Made by a program: the position numbers and the translations under genes. The notes beneath the pieces were generated by a model, which was given only the letters and a program-made list of their open reading frames with translations, did not search any database and had not been told where the DNA came from. From a virus: a stretch of DNA of 64,000 nucleotides. Position 1 is the stretch's first letter, and each line of letters opens with the position of its first letter. The stretch lies in the IMG/VR virus record IMGVR_UViG_3300044612_003672, positions 1 to 64,000 of that record. The stretch is one strand, 5' to 3'. Below, piece by piece: positions 16,610 through 24,829 of this stretch.

Positions 16610-18175
16610 TCAAGACATGCCTAAAAGATTCTTGGCTTTAGCTTTCACTTCTTCGGCTATTTTCTGACCTGCATCGCTTTTAGCAAGTAGATCAACAACT
16701 TGGGAAAAGTAAAAATAGACTAGAGAAACAAACTTGAATTTACCAGCTATTTCAAGGAAATCTGTGAATCCTGCTCCGTATGCCGTCAGGCCAGCAACTG
16801 TAGGACCAAGTATCGGATTTTTGATTGTGTGCTTTGCCATTCCAAGCATTGTTCCAAGTATCTTATTCAAAGATTCCAATTTCAACTTGTCCCTATCACC
16901 AGATCCAATTCCCTTTATTATTTCGTAAATCGCCAATGCTGCGGCGATTTTCTTACCAGTCAATTCAATCATCTTTGAATAACCAAACAAGAAATCAGCG
17001 CCCTTAATTGTTTTGCTTATTGTTGGATTTTTAGTGGCAAGATCGTAAACATTGGATATTTGAAGGTTTGAAAACATATCTCCAATTACATCATGCAAAG
17101 AATCAACATCTGAAAACATATGATGAGCAGCATCTGCATAACTATGTTCCATAGCCTTGATTCGAGGCGTTCGCCAATCGCCAGATTGTGTTATCGCAGT
17201 TAAGTGGCCAAGGCTGACCCCTGTTCCAATAGTAGTTGGATCAATTATCCCCATATGTTCTTTTTCCTTGCCTATCATCTTCAATAAGTTTTTCTTAGGT
17301 CTGTATGGATTAATTTTGAACTCTTGATTGTTCACACTAAGAACGATCTCATCGCCACTACCAGACTTAACTATTTTGTTGCCAACAATTTGGCACCAGT
17401 CATTCCAAAGAACCTTTGAAATATCATCGCCATACAAATCTTGCAAAGTATCCAAGAATGCTGCATAGCCTCTCATTCCTACATTGCTGTCTTTTGCGAC
17501 AACATCAAGAATTGGGTTTCCTTCTTTGTCCAAAACAACTTTCTTATTTTTTTTCCTCTTTTGCAAAGTAAATCCAGATTTTTTTTCTTTTGCTTTAATG
17601 TCTGCTCTTAACATTGTGTCATATGCTCTGGTATTCACAGAATCGATACAACCGAATTTACCAACTATCAATTGTGTTGCGAAAGCAGCCTTTGTAATTC
17701 CCAATCCCTCCACATTTTGGTAAATGTACTTCCATATTTCAAATTCAGATGAAGTGCTAAGTGATGTGGTTTCACCTTTCATGAGTCGCATGATATTGCT
17801 AAAAATGGAATTTTTATTTTTCCACAAATCAGCGATATAGAAAGCTTGATTTGGTCTTTTTTTGTTTGCGCCTATCATGTTTGCATATTTGTGGAAAGGC
17901 TGTAATTTATAATTCCAATTGTCGGTCCTTACTGCATCTTCAAAAATCCATTTCAAGAATTCAGGGAATGTTTGCCTTACAATCTGCCACTCTTTCTGAA
18001 TTGTATAAAACACGAAAGCAAACACGATGAACATGTTCGTAGAATTGCTTTTTGCAAATTCATTTATTTTTGGGTTATGCAAGCAAAAACCGCTTACTTC
18101 TGAATCTCTTTTTTGACCCAAAGTGATTAAAGTATCTTCTTCGGCAATTAGCCAATCTTTGAAATTAATGTTCAT
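16610..18175 (-). CDS. large leader-bearing protein with C-terminal hydrophobic segments
   Basis: 521 residues. Leader MNINFKDWLIAEE, with IAE|E matching the T4 prohead-protease pattern. A central stretch, GLGITKAAFATQLIVGKFG followed by CIDSVN, is reminiscent of a helix-hairpin region. Two or three hydrophobic segments lie in the last 150 residues (AALAIYEIIKGIG; PTVAGLTAYGAGF; SLVYFYFSQVVDLL). I do not recognise the family; an injected protein that enters the membrane is possible. The ATG overlaps the stop of the upstream exostosin gene and CTAAATA lies just before it. Confidence 0.65.
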   Translation of the reverse strand: MNINFKDWLIAEEDTLITLGQKRDSEVSGFCLHNPKINEFAKSNSTNMFIVFAFVFYTIQKEWQIVRQTFPEFLKWIFEDAVRTDNWNYKLQPFHKYANMIGANKKRPNQAFYIADLWKNKNSIFSNIMRLMKGETTSLSTSSEFEIWKYIYQNVEGLGITKAAFATQLIVGKFGCIDSVNTRAYDTMLRADIKAKEKKSGFTLQKRKKNKKVVLDKEGNPILDVVAKDSNVGMRGYAAFLDTLQDLYGDDISKVLWNDWCQIVGNKIVKSGSGDEIVLSVNNQEFKINPYRPKKNLLKMIGKEKEHMGIIDPTTIGTGVSLGHLTAITQSGDWRTPRIKAMEHSYADAAHHMFSDVDSLHDVIGDMFSNLQISNVYDLATKNPTISKTIKGADFLFGYSKMIELTGKKIAAALAIYEIIKGIGSGDRDKLKLESLNKILGTMLGMAKHTIKNPILGPTVAGLTAYGAGFTDFLEIAGKFKFVSLVYFYFSQVVDLLAKSDAGQKIAEEVKAKAKNLLGMS

Positions 18176-19098
18176 GAAATATTTAGCGATTCTTTTAGAA
18201 AATTATGGAAATTTTCAGGGCAAAACCATTTTTCCCATGTTTGTCTTGCAGCTATTGAAGCTTGTATCAAATTCCTTTTTTCTTTGAATTCATATATTTT
18301 CTGAGGTATTGAATCTATTTCGCTTTCTTTTACTCTTAAAACAAATTCGTCGTAATTAATTTTATGCTCAATCGGCAGTTTTGTTTCATCAGAGATTAAA
18401 ATAGGAATCCTGCCAGAAGCGATTGTTTCAAAAAATCTTACAGATGACATGCCAAACCCTTTTGGGCATAGAACGAATTTGCTCATTTGTATCAAGCCGA
18501 TATAATTTCTTTCTATTTCTTCTGTTTCTCTTCCCATAAATTTTTCAAACCAATAGCGTTTATTTATCACGACATTTTTCAAGCCAGAAACAGAATTGGC
18601 AGCTTTTTTCCTGATTTCATTGCAAAAGTATCCTTGAAAAGAAACATCGTAGTGGGCAAGGTCTATAGAAGAAATTAATTTCGGCACTTCAACAATTGGC
18701 TGATAATACAAACACTTGTTTTTACTTGATTTGTTTACAGAAAAGGCAAAGACAATTGAATTTTCTAATGTTTTGATTGGTCTTGTTTCATCAGATCCAA
18801 CAAAAAATATGTGCTTCTCGGGTTTGTGTTTGAAAAAAGCCAGATTTTCAGACAAGTGATTAAAAAGTTCTTTTTCGTCTTTTAGATGATGTGTGTGGAT
18901 TATTAAATAAGGCACAAGGAAATAATCACATTCAGATGGACTGTAGTTGGGTATTGAACTAATTTTTCCTATGTGGTGATAAGAATTGTTGAGTTTTGGC
19001 TTTTTTCCAATGTTTTTTTCATCAAATGGAGTGCAACACCATTCAGAGTTGTGGGTTCTTTCATTTAGGGATAAGCGATCATAGACATGAAATTTCAT
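18172..19098 (-). CDS. exostosin-family (GT47-like) glycosyltransferase
   Basis: 308 residues. The C-terminal block SKFVLCPKGFGMSSVRFFET, followed by IASGRIPILISD, is the hallmark of exostosin glycosyltransferases, which add sugars to a growing polysaccharide. The N-terminal half carries DYFLVPYLI, also typical. TATAAT lies upstream on the same strand, and the ATG sits in a perfect palindrome CATGAAATTTCATG (19087-19100). It overlaps the next gene by four bases. The acceptor is unknown. Confidence 0.8.
   Translation of the reverse strand: MKFHVYDRLSLNERTHNSEWCCTPFDEKNIGKKPKLNNSYHHIGKISSIPNYSPSECDYFLVPYLIIHTHHLKDEKELFNHLSENLAFFKHKPEKHIFFVGSDETRPIKTLENSIVFAFSVNKSSKNKCLYYQPIVEVPKLISSIDLAHYDVSFQGYFCNEIRKKAANSVSGLKNVVINKRYWFEKFMGRETEEIERNYIGLIQMSKFVLCPKGFGMSSVRFFETIASGRIPILISDETKLPIEHKINYDEFVLRVKESEIDSIPQKIYEFKEKRNLIQASIAARQTWEKWFCPENFHNFLKESLNIS
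18177..18186 (-). promoter_or_regulatory. late-promoter-like box CTAAATATTT
   Basis: On the minus strand CGCTAAATATTTC directly precedes the ATG of the 521-residue leader protein, inside the 3' end of the upstream gene. It would allow separate late expression. Confidence 0.4.
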
Positions 19099-19121
19099 GT
19101 CTTATTATAGTATGTTGACAT

Positions 19122-19278
19122 GCTAGATGACGGCGCAGGCATCGAGGCCGTAATCCTGCCTCGATTGTGTTGGTATGGTCATCTCAGGCAAGGAGCAGCC
19201 CTCAACAACGACCATCGTGTTAGATACAAGGGCCAATGGACAAAACCCATGATCTCAACCCGCACTCTGTCATCTAGC
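19122..19278. ncRNA. structured RNA candidate closed by a 10-bp stem
   Basis: GCTAGATGAC (19122-19131) pairs perfectly with GTCATCTAGC (19269-19278) and encloses 137 bases. Inside, ATCGAGGC (19141-19148) pairs with GCCTCGAT (19158-19165) and ATGGTC (19175-19180) with GACCAT (19210-19215). This is a multi-branch fold with higher GC than its surroundings and no good frame. The strand is undecided. It sits between the exostosin gene and the tRNA. Confidence 0.5.
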
Positions 19279-19318
19279 TTTTAAGAAGCTACTATGATTT
19301 GCTATTGGAATAAAGAAA

Positions 19319-19342
19319 AACCCCTTCATTTCTGAAGGGGTT
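19319..19342 (-). terminator. terminator after the tRNA
   Basis: On the minus strand CCCCTTCA-GAAA-TGAAGGGG is followed by TTTTTC, three bases after the tRNA 3' end. It ends the tRNA transcript. Confidence 0.8.
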
Positions 19343-19344
19343 TA

Positions 19345-19645
19345 TGGGATCGGTGGGGATTGCACCCACGACCTAAGCGTTATCATACCACTTCGGCTTT
19401 CGCCGCCATCTTGCGATGTTCGTGGTCTGGACTATGTCACAACCATGCCTTGCGGTTTAGGTCCACCCCCCATAGTCTCTACACACGCCAGACGATTTCT
19501 CGTCCGCTTGGCTCGGCGTTGCCACGGGATTGATCCCAGAGGTTTCACCGAATTCGGGGCGATCCGATAGGCAGTTTCCCAACCTATCGCTCATAAGGTC
19601 TGAAGACCATTCAAGCACTCCGCTCTCCTACTGAGCTACGATCCC
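19345..19645 (-). tRNA. tRNA-Ile (anticodon UAU) split by a group I intron
   Basis: Exons 19613-19645 and 19345-19383 fold into a full cloverleaf: acceptor GGGATCG/CGATCCC, D stem GCTC/GAGC, anticodon stem GAGTG/CGCTT, loop CU-UAU-AA, variable AGGTC, T stem GTGGG/CCCAC, and discriminator A. CCA is not encoded. Position 55 is G instead of the usual U. The 229-base insert lies between anticodon positions 34 and 35. UAU would read AUA codons, common in this AT-rich genome. An alternative cut giving GAU is less consistent with the splice-site rules. Confidence 0.85.
19384..19612 (-). other. group I intron (IC3-like) in the tRNA anticodon loop
   Basis: The 5' exon ends GCTT and pairs with intron GAGC (about 20 bases in), giving the required U-G at the splice site. 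The intron ends in G (GTATG before ATAA). Core elements are visible in order: GCCGAGCCAAGC (P), GTAGAGACTATGGGGGG (R), GACATAGTCC (S) and a 3' GGCGGCGAAAGCCGAAG stem. Order, insertion point and 3' end match the cyanobacterial tRNA-Leu intron. No reading frame inside, so it relies on self-splicing. Confidence 0.85.
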
Positions 19646-19722
19646 AATAGTCAATCCAGAGCAGATTGAATTGACTACAACCCTATTATTGTTAATTCAA
19701 AACAAAAGTCAAGCGAGATTAT

Positions 19723-19730
19723 ATATAAAT
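19723..19730 (+). promoter_or_regulatory. late-promoter-like box ATATAAAT
   Basis: TATATAAATC abuts the ATGATG start of the nucleotidyltransferase gene. There is no Shine-Dalgarno between them. Confidence 0.45.
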
Positions 19731-19731
19731 C

Positions 19732-20457
19732 ATGATGAATTTCAGGGCATATTTTGAAAAAGTCGAATTGACTCTCAAATACCACGATGATTTGAATCCA
19801 TCTTTTTGGAAGAATGGAATTCTTGACTCAGATGTTAGGGATCATTTGCTCGACATAGCTGAATTCTTTCGTGATTATGCTAATATTCCCAAAGATGCGG
19901 TCAAGGACATAATCTTCACTGGAGGCAACGCAAACTACAATTACACCGAGTTTTCCGATGTTGATGTTCATCTGATAATTGACAAGAAAAAGCTCAAGGT
20001 TTGCGATCCTGAAATCATGGATGATTATCTTAGTGATAAAAAAGCCTTAATAGCTCTTACTCACAATATCAAGATAAAAGGATTTCCTGTTGAGTTGTAT
20101 GCACAAGATGAGAAACAAGCCACATCATCTGACCAAGGAGTATTCAGTTTGAAAGACAATAAATGGATTAAAAAACCAGCCAAGAAACAAATTAATCTAA
20201 GAGATCCCTATCTTGTTAAAAAGATAAAAGATATTGAAAATCAAATTAAAAGATTCATTGACGGTAAATCAAAAGATGTTAAAGAGATGGATGACTATAA
20301 AGAAAAATTGAGAAAAATGCGAGGATCAGCAGTTCAGCATGGAGGAGAATTCAGTTTGGAAAATTTGGCATTCAAAGAATTGAGAAATAGAGGACTTCTT
20401 GAGAAGTTTTCTGACTATATTAAGGATGTCGAAGACAACAGGCTCACTCTTAAATAA
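19732..20457 (+). CDS. leader-bearing nucleotidyltransferase-fold protein
   Basis: 241 residues. Leader MMNFRAYFEKVE, then KYHDDLNPSFW and a nucleotidyltransferase signature: GGNANYNYTEFSDVDVHLII (about 64-83), with the two metal Asp in DVD and a third acid possibly in FPVELYAQD. Related proteins occur in T4-like phages. It could transfer a nucleotide to tRNA, protein or a small molecule; the target cannot be read from sequence. Two adjacent ATGs are possible starts. Confidence 0.75.
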   Translation: MMNFRAYFEKVELTLKYHDDLNPSFWKNGILDSDVRDHLLDIAEFFRDYANIPKDAVKDIIFTGGNANYNYTEFSDVDVHLIIDKKKLKVCDPEIMDDYLSDKKALIALTHNIKIKGFPVELYAQDEKQATSSDQGVFSLKDNKWIKKPAKKQINLRDPYLVKKIKDIENQIKRFIDGKSKDVKEMDDYKEKLRKMRGSAVQHGGEFSLENLAFKELRNRGLLEKFSDYIKDVEDNRLTLK

Positions 20458-20482
20458 TTTATTTTAATCACATAGAGGTAAA

Positions 20483-21160
20483 ATGTTAACTAATTATCGA
20501 GATTGGAGAAGAAAATTTAGGGAAGATTTTGCATCTTCTTTCCCCAATTCAAAAAGAAAATGGGTTTCCATAGAAAAGTCCCATATAATCGAAGATCCTG
20601 ATTTGGCTCAACAAATTTTTGATCTTATTGATGATGCCTACAAAGGAATAGGCGGAAATGCCAATATTAGGTCGAAACATGATTTAACTAGCGAGTTTTT
20701 GAAGGGCGATCTTTCAGTAGTGAAGGCTATTGATTTGGATGACGATTCTGATCCAGATGCTGTGATTGGCTATAAGCGCACAGACAAAGGCAATAAGGCT
20801 GTTCTTTCGGCAGCTAAAGGATCGAGCGAAGAAGCTAAAAAATTATTGATTGACAAAAAGAAAGAGGAATTCAATAAAGGTGACGCTTATGGCGAAGTGT
20901 CTGGACCTCTTGCTAAGAAATTAATTGATGCTACAGTTCCTGTGATAGAGGACGAGGAAACTGTTAGGAGCATGTTGCCCGGCAAAAATATCATATGGCA
21001 CGGTGAACATCCAGAGCTTGCAACTTTGCCACCTAAAATAGCAGCAACATTTGGCAAGCATAAAGGTTGGTACACTAGGTTGATTGGTGGACACCCTCAT
21101 ACAAAATTGATGATAGGCTTGAGAAATAAGCCCGGCCAAGTAACTGAAATTGGCGACTGA
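20483..21160 (+). CDS. GNAT-like phage protein, possible leader
   Basis: 225 residues beginning MLTNYRDWRRKFRED, a looser version of the class-1 leader. The body, with DLAQQIFDLIDDAYKGIGGN and a later DDDSDPDAVIGYKRTDKG, resembles a T4-like phage family with an acetyltransferase-like fold. The C terminus has GWYTRLIGGHPHTKLMIGL. AGAGGT precedes the ATG. It follows the nucleotidyltransferase gene by 25 bases. Enzyme activity is uncertain. Confidence 0.6.
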   Translation: MLTNYRDWRRKFREDFASSFPNSKRKWVSIEKSHIIEDPDLAQQIFDLIDDAYKGIGGNANIRSKHDLTSEFLKGDLSVVKAIDLDDDSDPDAVIGYKRTDKGNKAVLSAAKGSSEEAKKLLIDKKKEEFNKGDAYGEVSGPLAKKLIDATVPVIEDEETVRSMLPGKNIIWHGEHPELATLPPKIAATFGKHKGWYTRLIGGHPHTKLMIGLRNKPGQVTEIGD

Positions 21161-21180
21161 TTACCAATTTTCTAAAATTA

Positions 21181-22032
21181 TCATCGTAAGTCTCCGTAAT
21201 GTGTGGTCGGAACTGTAAATTTTGGATCAATGAAATTGTTAGATCTCATGTGTTTTGCGATTTTGTTTTGAACAGCTAAAAGTTGATTGTAAATACTTTG
21301 CCTGCTGAATGGCTTATTTGTTTTCGTATTTATAAATTGCCTTTGGTATTCTTCGTACCAAAGGCAATCTATTCTTCTGTTTACGAAACAGCGCAACATG
21401 CATTCTTCTTTAGGACTTAGTTTGCATTTATAAATCAGATTGTTAAGTTCGCTATCAAAGTTATTACCGCATTCAGTTTCGATATGCTTTGAGAAATTAT
21501 TGAAGTTGAATGTTTCTGAATCAAAACTTGATTCATAATAAAGATTAAAGTTTTTTCTTCTTTCTTTCTTTAGTTTATTCTTATTGAGTTGCCCTTTGAT
21601 TCTCATAAAGATTGCTTTATGGACGAATGTAGTAAATGATGCTTTGATCTTATAAGTGCGATATTGCCATGTGGCAGAACGAATTGCTAGAAATCCATCT
21701 GTAACAAATTCATCAAACTTTTCAAAATCAATTCGCATTTTATGCATGATATTAAAAATCATGGCATGATACTGTTCAGCAAGCAAGTTTTCAATTTGCT
21801 GTGCGTAAAACATGTTTTGAATATCTTTTTTGTACTCGGTTAAGTATCTCGGTTTGATTTTTTCTATTATGGATTCTGGATTCTTGTATATGCTCAGGAT
21901 GAATTTCATGTAATCACGACGAGATATTTTCATTCTTTTGCTCCATTTGAAGCAAAGATCGTTGCTTTTTTTAAGTTTTTCAAAGTCAACTAGTTCTTTG
22001 ATGTTTTTCCGCATCCTGCTTACATATTCCAT
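21181..22032 (-). CDS. divergent sigma-like protein
   Basis: 283 residues, basic. Residues ~95-160 resemble sigma region 2: FDEFVTDGFLAIRSATWQYR followed by SFTTFVHKAIFMRIKG, with the order of a core-binding helix and a -10-reading helix. A C-terminal stretch (KPFSRQSIYNQLLAVQNKIA) could be a region-4-like helix-turn-helix. It is weaker than the other two sigma genes. Being divergent, it is a candidate for the late sigma (gp55-like) that would read the CTAAATA boxes; this is inference. Confidence 0.6.
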   Translation of the reverse strand: MEYVSRMRKNIKELVDFEKLKKSNDLCFKWSKRMKISRRDYMKFILSIYKNPESIIEKIKPRYLTEYKKDIQNMFYAQQIENLLAEQYHAMIFNIMHKMRIDFEKFDEFVTDGFLAIRSATWQYRTYKIKASFTTFVHKAIFMRIKGQLNKNKLKKERRKNFNLYYESSFDSETFNFNNFSKHIETECGNNFDSELNNLIYKCKLSPKEECMLRCFVNRRIDCLWYEEYQRQFINTKTNKPFSRQSIYNQLLAVQNKIAKHMRSNNFIDPKFTVPTTHYGDLR

Positions 22033-22074
22033 GATATTCCTCGCTCTCTCTCATAGAGTGCAGATTTTGAGTTA

Positions 22075-22524
22075 TCACGCTTCGGATTGGATTAGTTCTT
22101 CCAAACCAAAGTGAAATGGCCAGTTAGCCCTTGATGATTCTATCTCGTCGATAATTTTTTTCAAGTAATTTCTTTTGGTGGTGTAGTAATCCATACCTCT
22201 TTGTATTTGCAATTCCTTAGGATCTTTGGCTAATCCATAAATCAATGCCCCATGTAATTCAATCATGGTATTTGATGATGAATTAATTCTATGTTCAACA
22301 TCACCAACTACATGGTTTTTAATCTGTTCATCCGTCAATTCAGACTGTTGCTTAAATCTTTCGTAGTTCATGCAACGAACAATACTCAAAACTTGAGTTA
22401 AATTCAATTCAAGTAAAATCTTTGTGTCATCGGTTTCTCTTTCAATGAATATTGACTTTTCATCAAAACACTCTTGATAAATATGGTTCTTGCCGTCCCA
22501 GAAAATACTCAGTTTAGTAGACAT
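22075..22524 (-). CDS. hypothetical protein
   Basis: 149 residues, acidic and helical, unrecognised. A GAGGTGATTT-type ribosome binding site precedes the ATG, and a TCCGTC/GGCGGA hairpin (22544-22562) lies just upstream. Confidence 0.6.
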   Translation of the reverse strand: MSTKLSIFWDGKNHIYQECFDEKSIFIERETDDTKILLELNLTQVLSIVRCMNYERFKQQSELTDEQIKNHVVGDVEHRINSSSNTMIELHGALIYGLAKDPKELQIQRGMDYYTTKRNYLKKIIDEIESSRANWPFHFGLEELIQSEA

Positions 22525-22543
22525 AAATCACCTCAACAATCAG

Positions 22544-22562
22544 TCCGCCACAATGAGACGGA
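22544..22562 (-). promoter_or_regulatory. 5' UTR hairpin, TCCGTC/GGCGGA type
   Basis: On the minus strand TCCGTC-TCATTGT-GGCGGA forms six pairs with one G-U, located 10-20 bases before the GAGGTG of the following leftward gene. Same family as the hairpins at 4.05 and 16.42 kb. Confidence 0.45.
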
Positions 22563-22573
22563 TTTGTTTTTAA

Positions 22574-22888
22574 TTATACATCACTTTTCATGTTCTCTTT
22601 AATGCTTTTCACCTTGGAAAGCAAAGAAATAATTTTATCAATTTTCTCCTCGTTGAGAATGATGTCTCCAAAACCGTCATTTGAGTTGTGATGATTAAAA
22701 ACATACTTGATTGCATGCCAAATCCTCATCCAGATAGATTGATCTGGATTGAAGTTGATATGGAAAGATACATCGACATCAACGATTTTATCGTTTTTTT
22801 TCCACTCAAACAATTCAATGATTGCTATGTGACCGGGGCTTCCACATTCACATGTCAGGAATTCTTGGGTCGAATCACTCATGCTCAT
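22574..22888 (-). CDS. small conserved phage protein (FLTCECGSPGH type)
   Basis: 104 residues. FLTCECGSPGHIAIIELFEW followed by WMRIWHAIKYVF and an acidic C terminus match a small family common in tailed phages, with a possible metal site in CECGSPGH. AGAAGGA is eight bases before ATG 22888. The frame extends to a TTG at 23008, but no ribosome binding site supports that. Function unknown. Confidence 0.65.
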   Translation of the reverse strand: MSMSDSTQEFLTCECGSPGHIAIIELFEWKKNDKIVDVDVSFHINFNPDQSIWMRIWHAIKYVFNHHNSNDGFGDIILNEEKIDKIISLLSKVKSIKENMKSDV

Positions 22889-23063
22889 TTTTTTGATCCT
22901 TCTAATAGAGTTGACGGGTTTCCAAGGCATTGTAAATTCATACTTCGCAATGGAATTTGGGTAAAACCTTTTATTTTTGAGGAAAAACTGGGTATTCTGG
23001 AAAGACAAGATGAGTCATGGTGGCTCTTATAGATGGCTATAAAATTATAGCGTGGAGATTGAA

Positions 23064-23387
23064 ATGAATAATGCTGTTAATGATGATAAGGAACACATGG
23101 AATTGTTTATCAGTAGAGTCAAAAGGATAGTCAAGATGGTGAAGCTTAATGCGCCACGCATTTTAATTTCCGGCGATATTCAGCAGGTTTACTCGATGAT
23201 TCCATCGATTTTGAAAGAAATAAGCGAAGAAAATCATGTTGATAAAAATAAAATAGCATTCAATGTCGCTTGTCAGAAAAACAAACTAAGGATTTGCGCC
23301 AAAGAAGAATGCGTCAATGAAATTGCACATCTGGAAAAAAATAAAATTGGCATCCAGTTGTGTTATATTTGTCAAAGCAAAAAATAA
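23064..23387 (+). CDS. hypothetical protein
   Basis: 107 residues with paired Cys near the C terminus (NVACQKNKLRICAKEEC; QLCYICQSKK). GGAG is six bases before ATG 23064; an upstream GTG overlaps that site. Unrecognised. Confidence 0.6.
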   Translation: MNNAVNDDKEHMELFISRVKRIVKMVKLNAPRILISGDIQQVYSMIPSILKEISEENHVDKNKIAFNVACQKNKLRICAKEECVNEIAHLEKNKIGIQLCYICQSKK

Positions 23388-23417
23388 GCAAAAAATCTAT
23401 CTTTGCTTGTGAATAAT

Positions 23418-23462
23418 TCTCTCCACATTCCTAAATAATTAGAAATGTGGAGAGATTTTTTT
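23418..23462 (+). promoter_or_regulatory. terminator hairpin with a late promoter in its loop and a ribosome binding site in its arm
   Basis: TCTCTCCACATT (23418-23429) pairs with AATGTGGAGAGA (23444-23455), followed by seven T. The 14-base loop contains CTAAATAATT (23431-23440). The 3' arm contains the GGAGAGA site of the next gene. A read-through transcript would be terminated or have its ribosome site masked; a transcript starting from the loop promoter lacks the 5' arm and leaves the site free, as known for T4 lysozyme gene e. Confidence 0.6.
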
Positions 23463-24515
23463 ATGAATAAGTTCAAAAGCTGGTTGTTAGATCGTGACAC
23501 TAATCTTCTGGAAACCATGTCCAGAGAAAAAATGATGGAAGATGATCTTGATGCCTTGAATTATGCAAAAAAGCAAAAAAGACAAGAAAAAGAACTTGAT
23601 GAAAAAATTCGTATAATTAAGTATCTTGCTAAAATTAAGAAAAAAATAGAACAATTCGTTGACGCACACGACAAAGGCGCTCAAGCTCTTAAGCTGATAG
23701 CAGCATCTTTGTTGACTCACGAAAAGGGCAGAGAAGGCATTAAAACCCATGTTCGTCATGTTTATAGCAAGGATTTGAAAAGCCTCAAAGACTTGCAGAA
23801 GATTTTCACTCATGAAAACTTGATCAAGCTTTTCCACGATGTTGATGCTCTCCACTCTTTGAGCATGATATTGGATTCCGATTTTGAAAGTCATGTCGGC
23901 AATTTGGAAAAAGATTCTCAACACGGTCATATTGATCATTCACATGGCGAGTTGGGCAAAAAATTTGCAAGTTTTGTTGTGAGCCATATCAAGCATGCTG
24001 CTGACGATGTTTTAGCATCATTCCTTCAAGATCATAATAAAGATGAAGGTCAAGACGACGATGTTCCTCAAGATCAGGAATCTGGCGATGAAGCCGTTCC
24101 AGATATGTCTGCTGATGAAATGAATCCTGATATGGAAGTAGGCGGTTCAGCACAAGATGCAGGTCAAATGGGTCAGGATGCAGGTCAAATGGGCCAAGAT
24201 GCAGGTCAAATGGGTCAGGATGCAGGTCAAATGGGTCAAGATGCAGGTCAAATGGGCCAAGATGCAGGCCAAATGGGTCAGGATGCAGGCCAAATGGGCC
24301 AAGATGCAGGCCAAATGGGCCAAGATGCAGGCCAAATGGATCAGGATGCAGGCCAAATGGATCAGGATGGATCTTCAGAAGACAATGCTTTGATGCCACC
24401 TGTTGGTATGGCCGCTCCTCAAAGACCTGCTGGCGCAGAAGGTGCAGAAGGTGCAGAAGGTGCAGAAGGTGCAGAAGAAGATGAAACGCAAACAGCAGCA
24501 GCACCATCTGTGTAA
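23463..24515 (+). CDS. leader-bearing protein with QDAGQMG repeats
   Basis: 350 residues. Leader MNKFKSWLLDRDT; a charged helical N-terminal half with coiled-coil character (to about 190); then acidic, low-complexity C-terminal parts: ten tandem QDAGQM(G/D) heptads and a GAEGAEGAEGAE stretch. The acidic disordered tail recalls scaffold or head-core proteins of T4-like phages, which are acidic and processed; this is inference. The gene has the special terminator/late-promoter leader described just upstream. Confidence 0.65.
   Translation: MNKFKSWLLDRDTNLLETMSREKMMEDDLDALNYAKKQKRQEKELDEKIRIIKYLAKIKKKIEQFVDAHDKGAQALKLIAASLLTHEKGREGIKTHVRHVYSKDLKSLKDLQKIFTHENLIKLFHDVDALHSLSMILDSDFESHVGNLEKDSQHGHIDHSHGELGKKFASFVVSHIKHAADDVLASFLQDHNKDEGQDDDVPQDQESGDEAVPDMSADEMNPDMEVGGSAQDAGQMGQDAGQMGQDAGQMGQDAGQMGQDAGQMGQDAGQMGQDAGQMGQDAGQMGQDAGQMDQDAGQMDQDGSSEDNALMPPVGMAAPQRPAGAEGAEGAEGAEGAEEDETQTAAAPSV
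24153..24362 (+). repeat. ten tandem 21-bp repeats
   Basis: Ten copies of CAAGATGCAGGTCAAATGGGT with small variations, each coding for QDAGQM(G/D). All are in frame, so copy number can change by slippage without breaking the protein. Confidence 0.9.
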
Positions 24516-24536
24516 TTTGTGACATAAAGGAGAAAA

Positions 24537-24797
24537 ATGAAGGAACTACTCTATCTTTCTGGCGTTATCAATGAAAGCCAGTTTCATGAATCTAAGGGAA
24601 AAGATGGAATCAAGCATTACATGTTTTTTTCCAATCTTAAAACAATCAAAGATATGGTTGATGAAATCTTAAAAATGGATCAAAAGATGATCGACAAATC
24701 TTTGGATGATGGACATGATTGGGCTAGCGATCACATTACAAGCAGCAGGGACGACATTGAAGAAGTTCATAATTGGGTTAAAAGCAGAATAAAGTAG
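24537..24797 (+). CDS. class-2 leader protein
   Basis: 86 residues beginning MKELLYLSGVINESQFHE. The LYLSGVINE|S segment matches the second leader type seen in four other proteins here, with INE|S as a likely protease site. The rest is a short helical acidic domain. AAGGAG precedes the ATG. It lies 21 bases after the repeat protein, probably in the same late operon. Confidence 0.65.
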   Translation: MKELLYLSGVINESQFHESKGKDGIKHYMFFSNLKTIKDMVDEILKMDQKMIDKSLDDGHDWASDHITSSRDDIEEVHNWVKSRIK

Positions 24798-24829
24798 TTG
24801 TGAAAAATGTCTCATAACTATAACAATTT

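Noticed and set aside
19384-19612. Second tRNA or tmRNA fragment within the tRNA locus
   Set aside because: The core elements and splice junctions fit a group I intron; no second cloverleaf can be drawn.
24153-24362. CRISPR-like array of short repeats
   Set aside because: The 21-bp units are contiguous with no spacers and translate in frame as QDAGQM(G/D); it is a coding repeat.
24157-24393. Second long frame on the plus strand and two on the minus strand across the repeats
   Set aside because: They arise only because the 21-bp repeat lacks stops in several frames; no ribosome binding sites.
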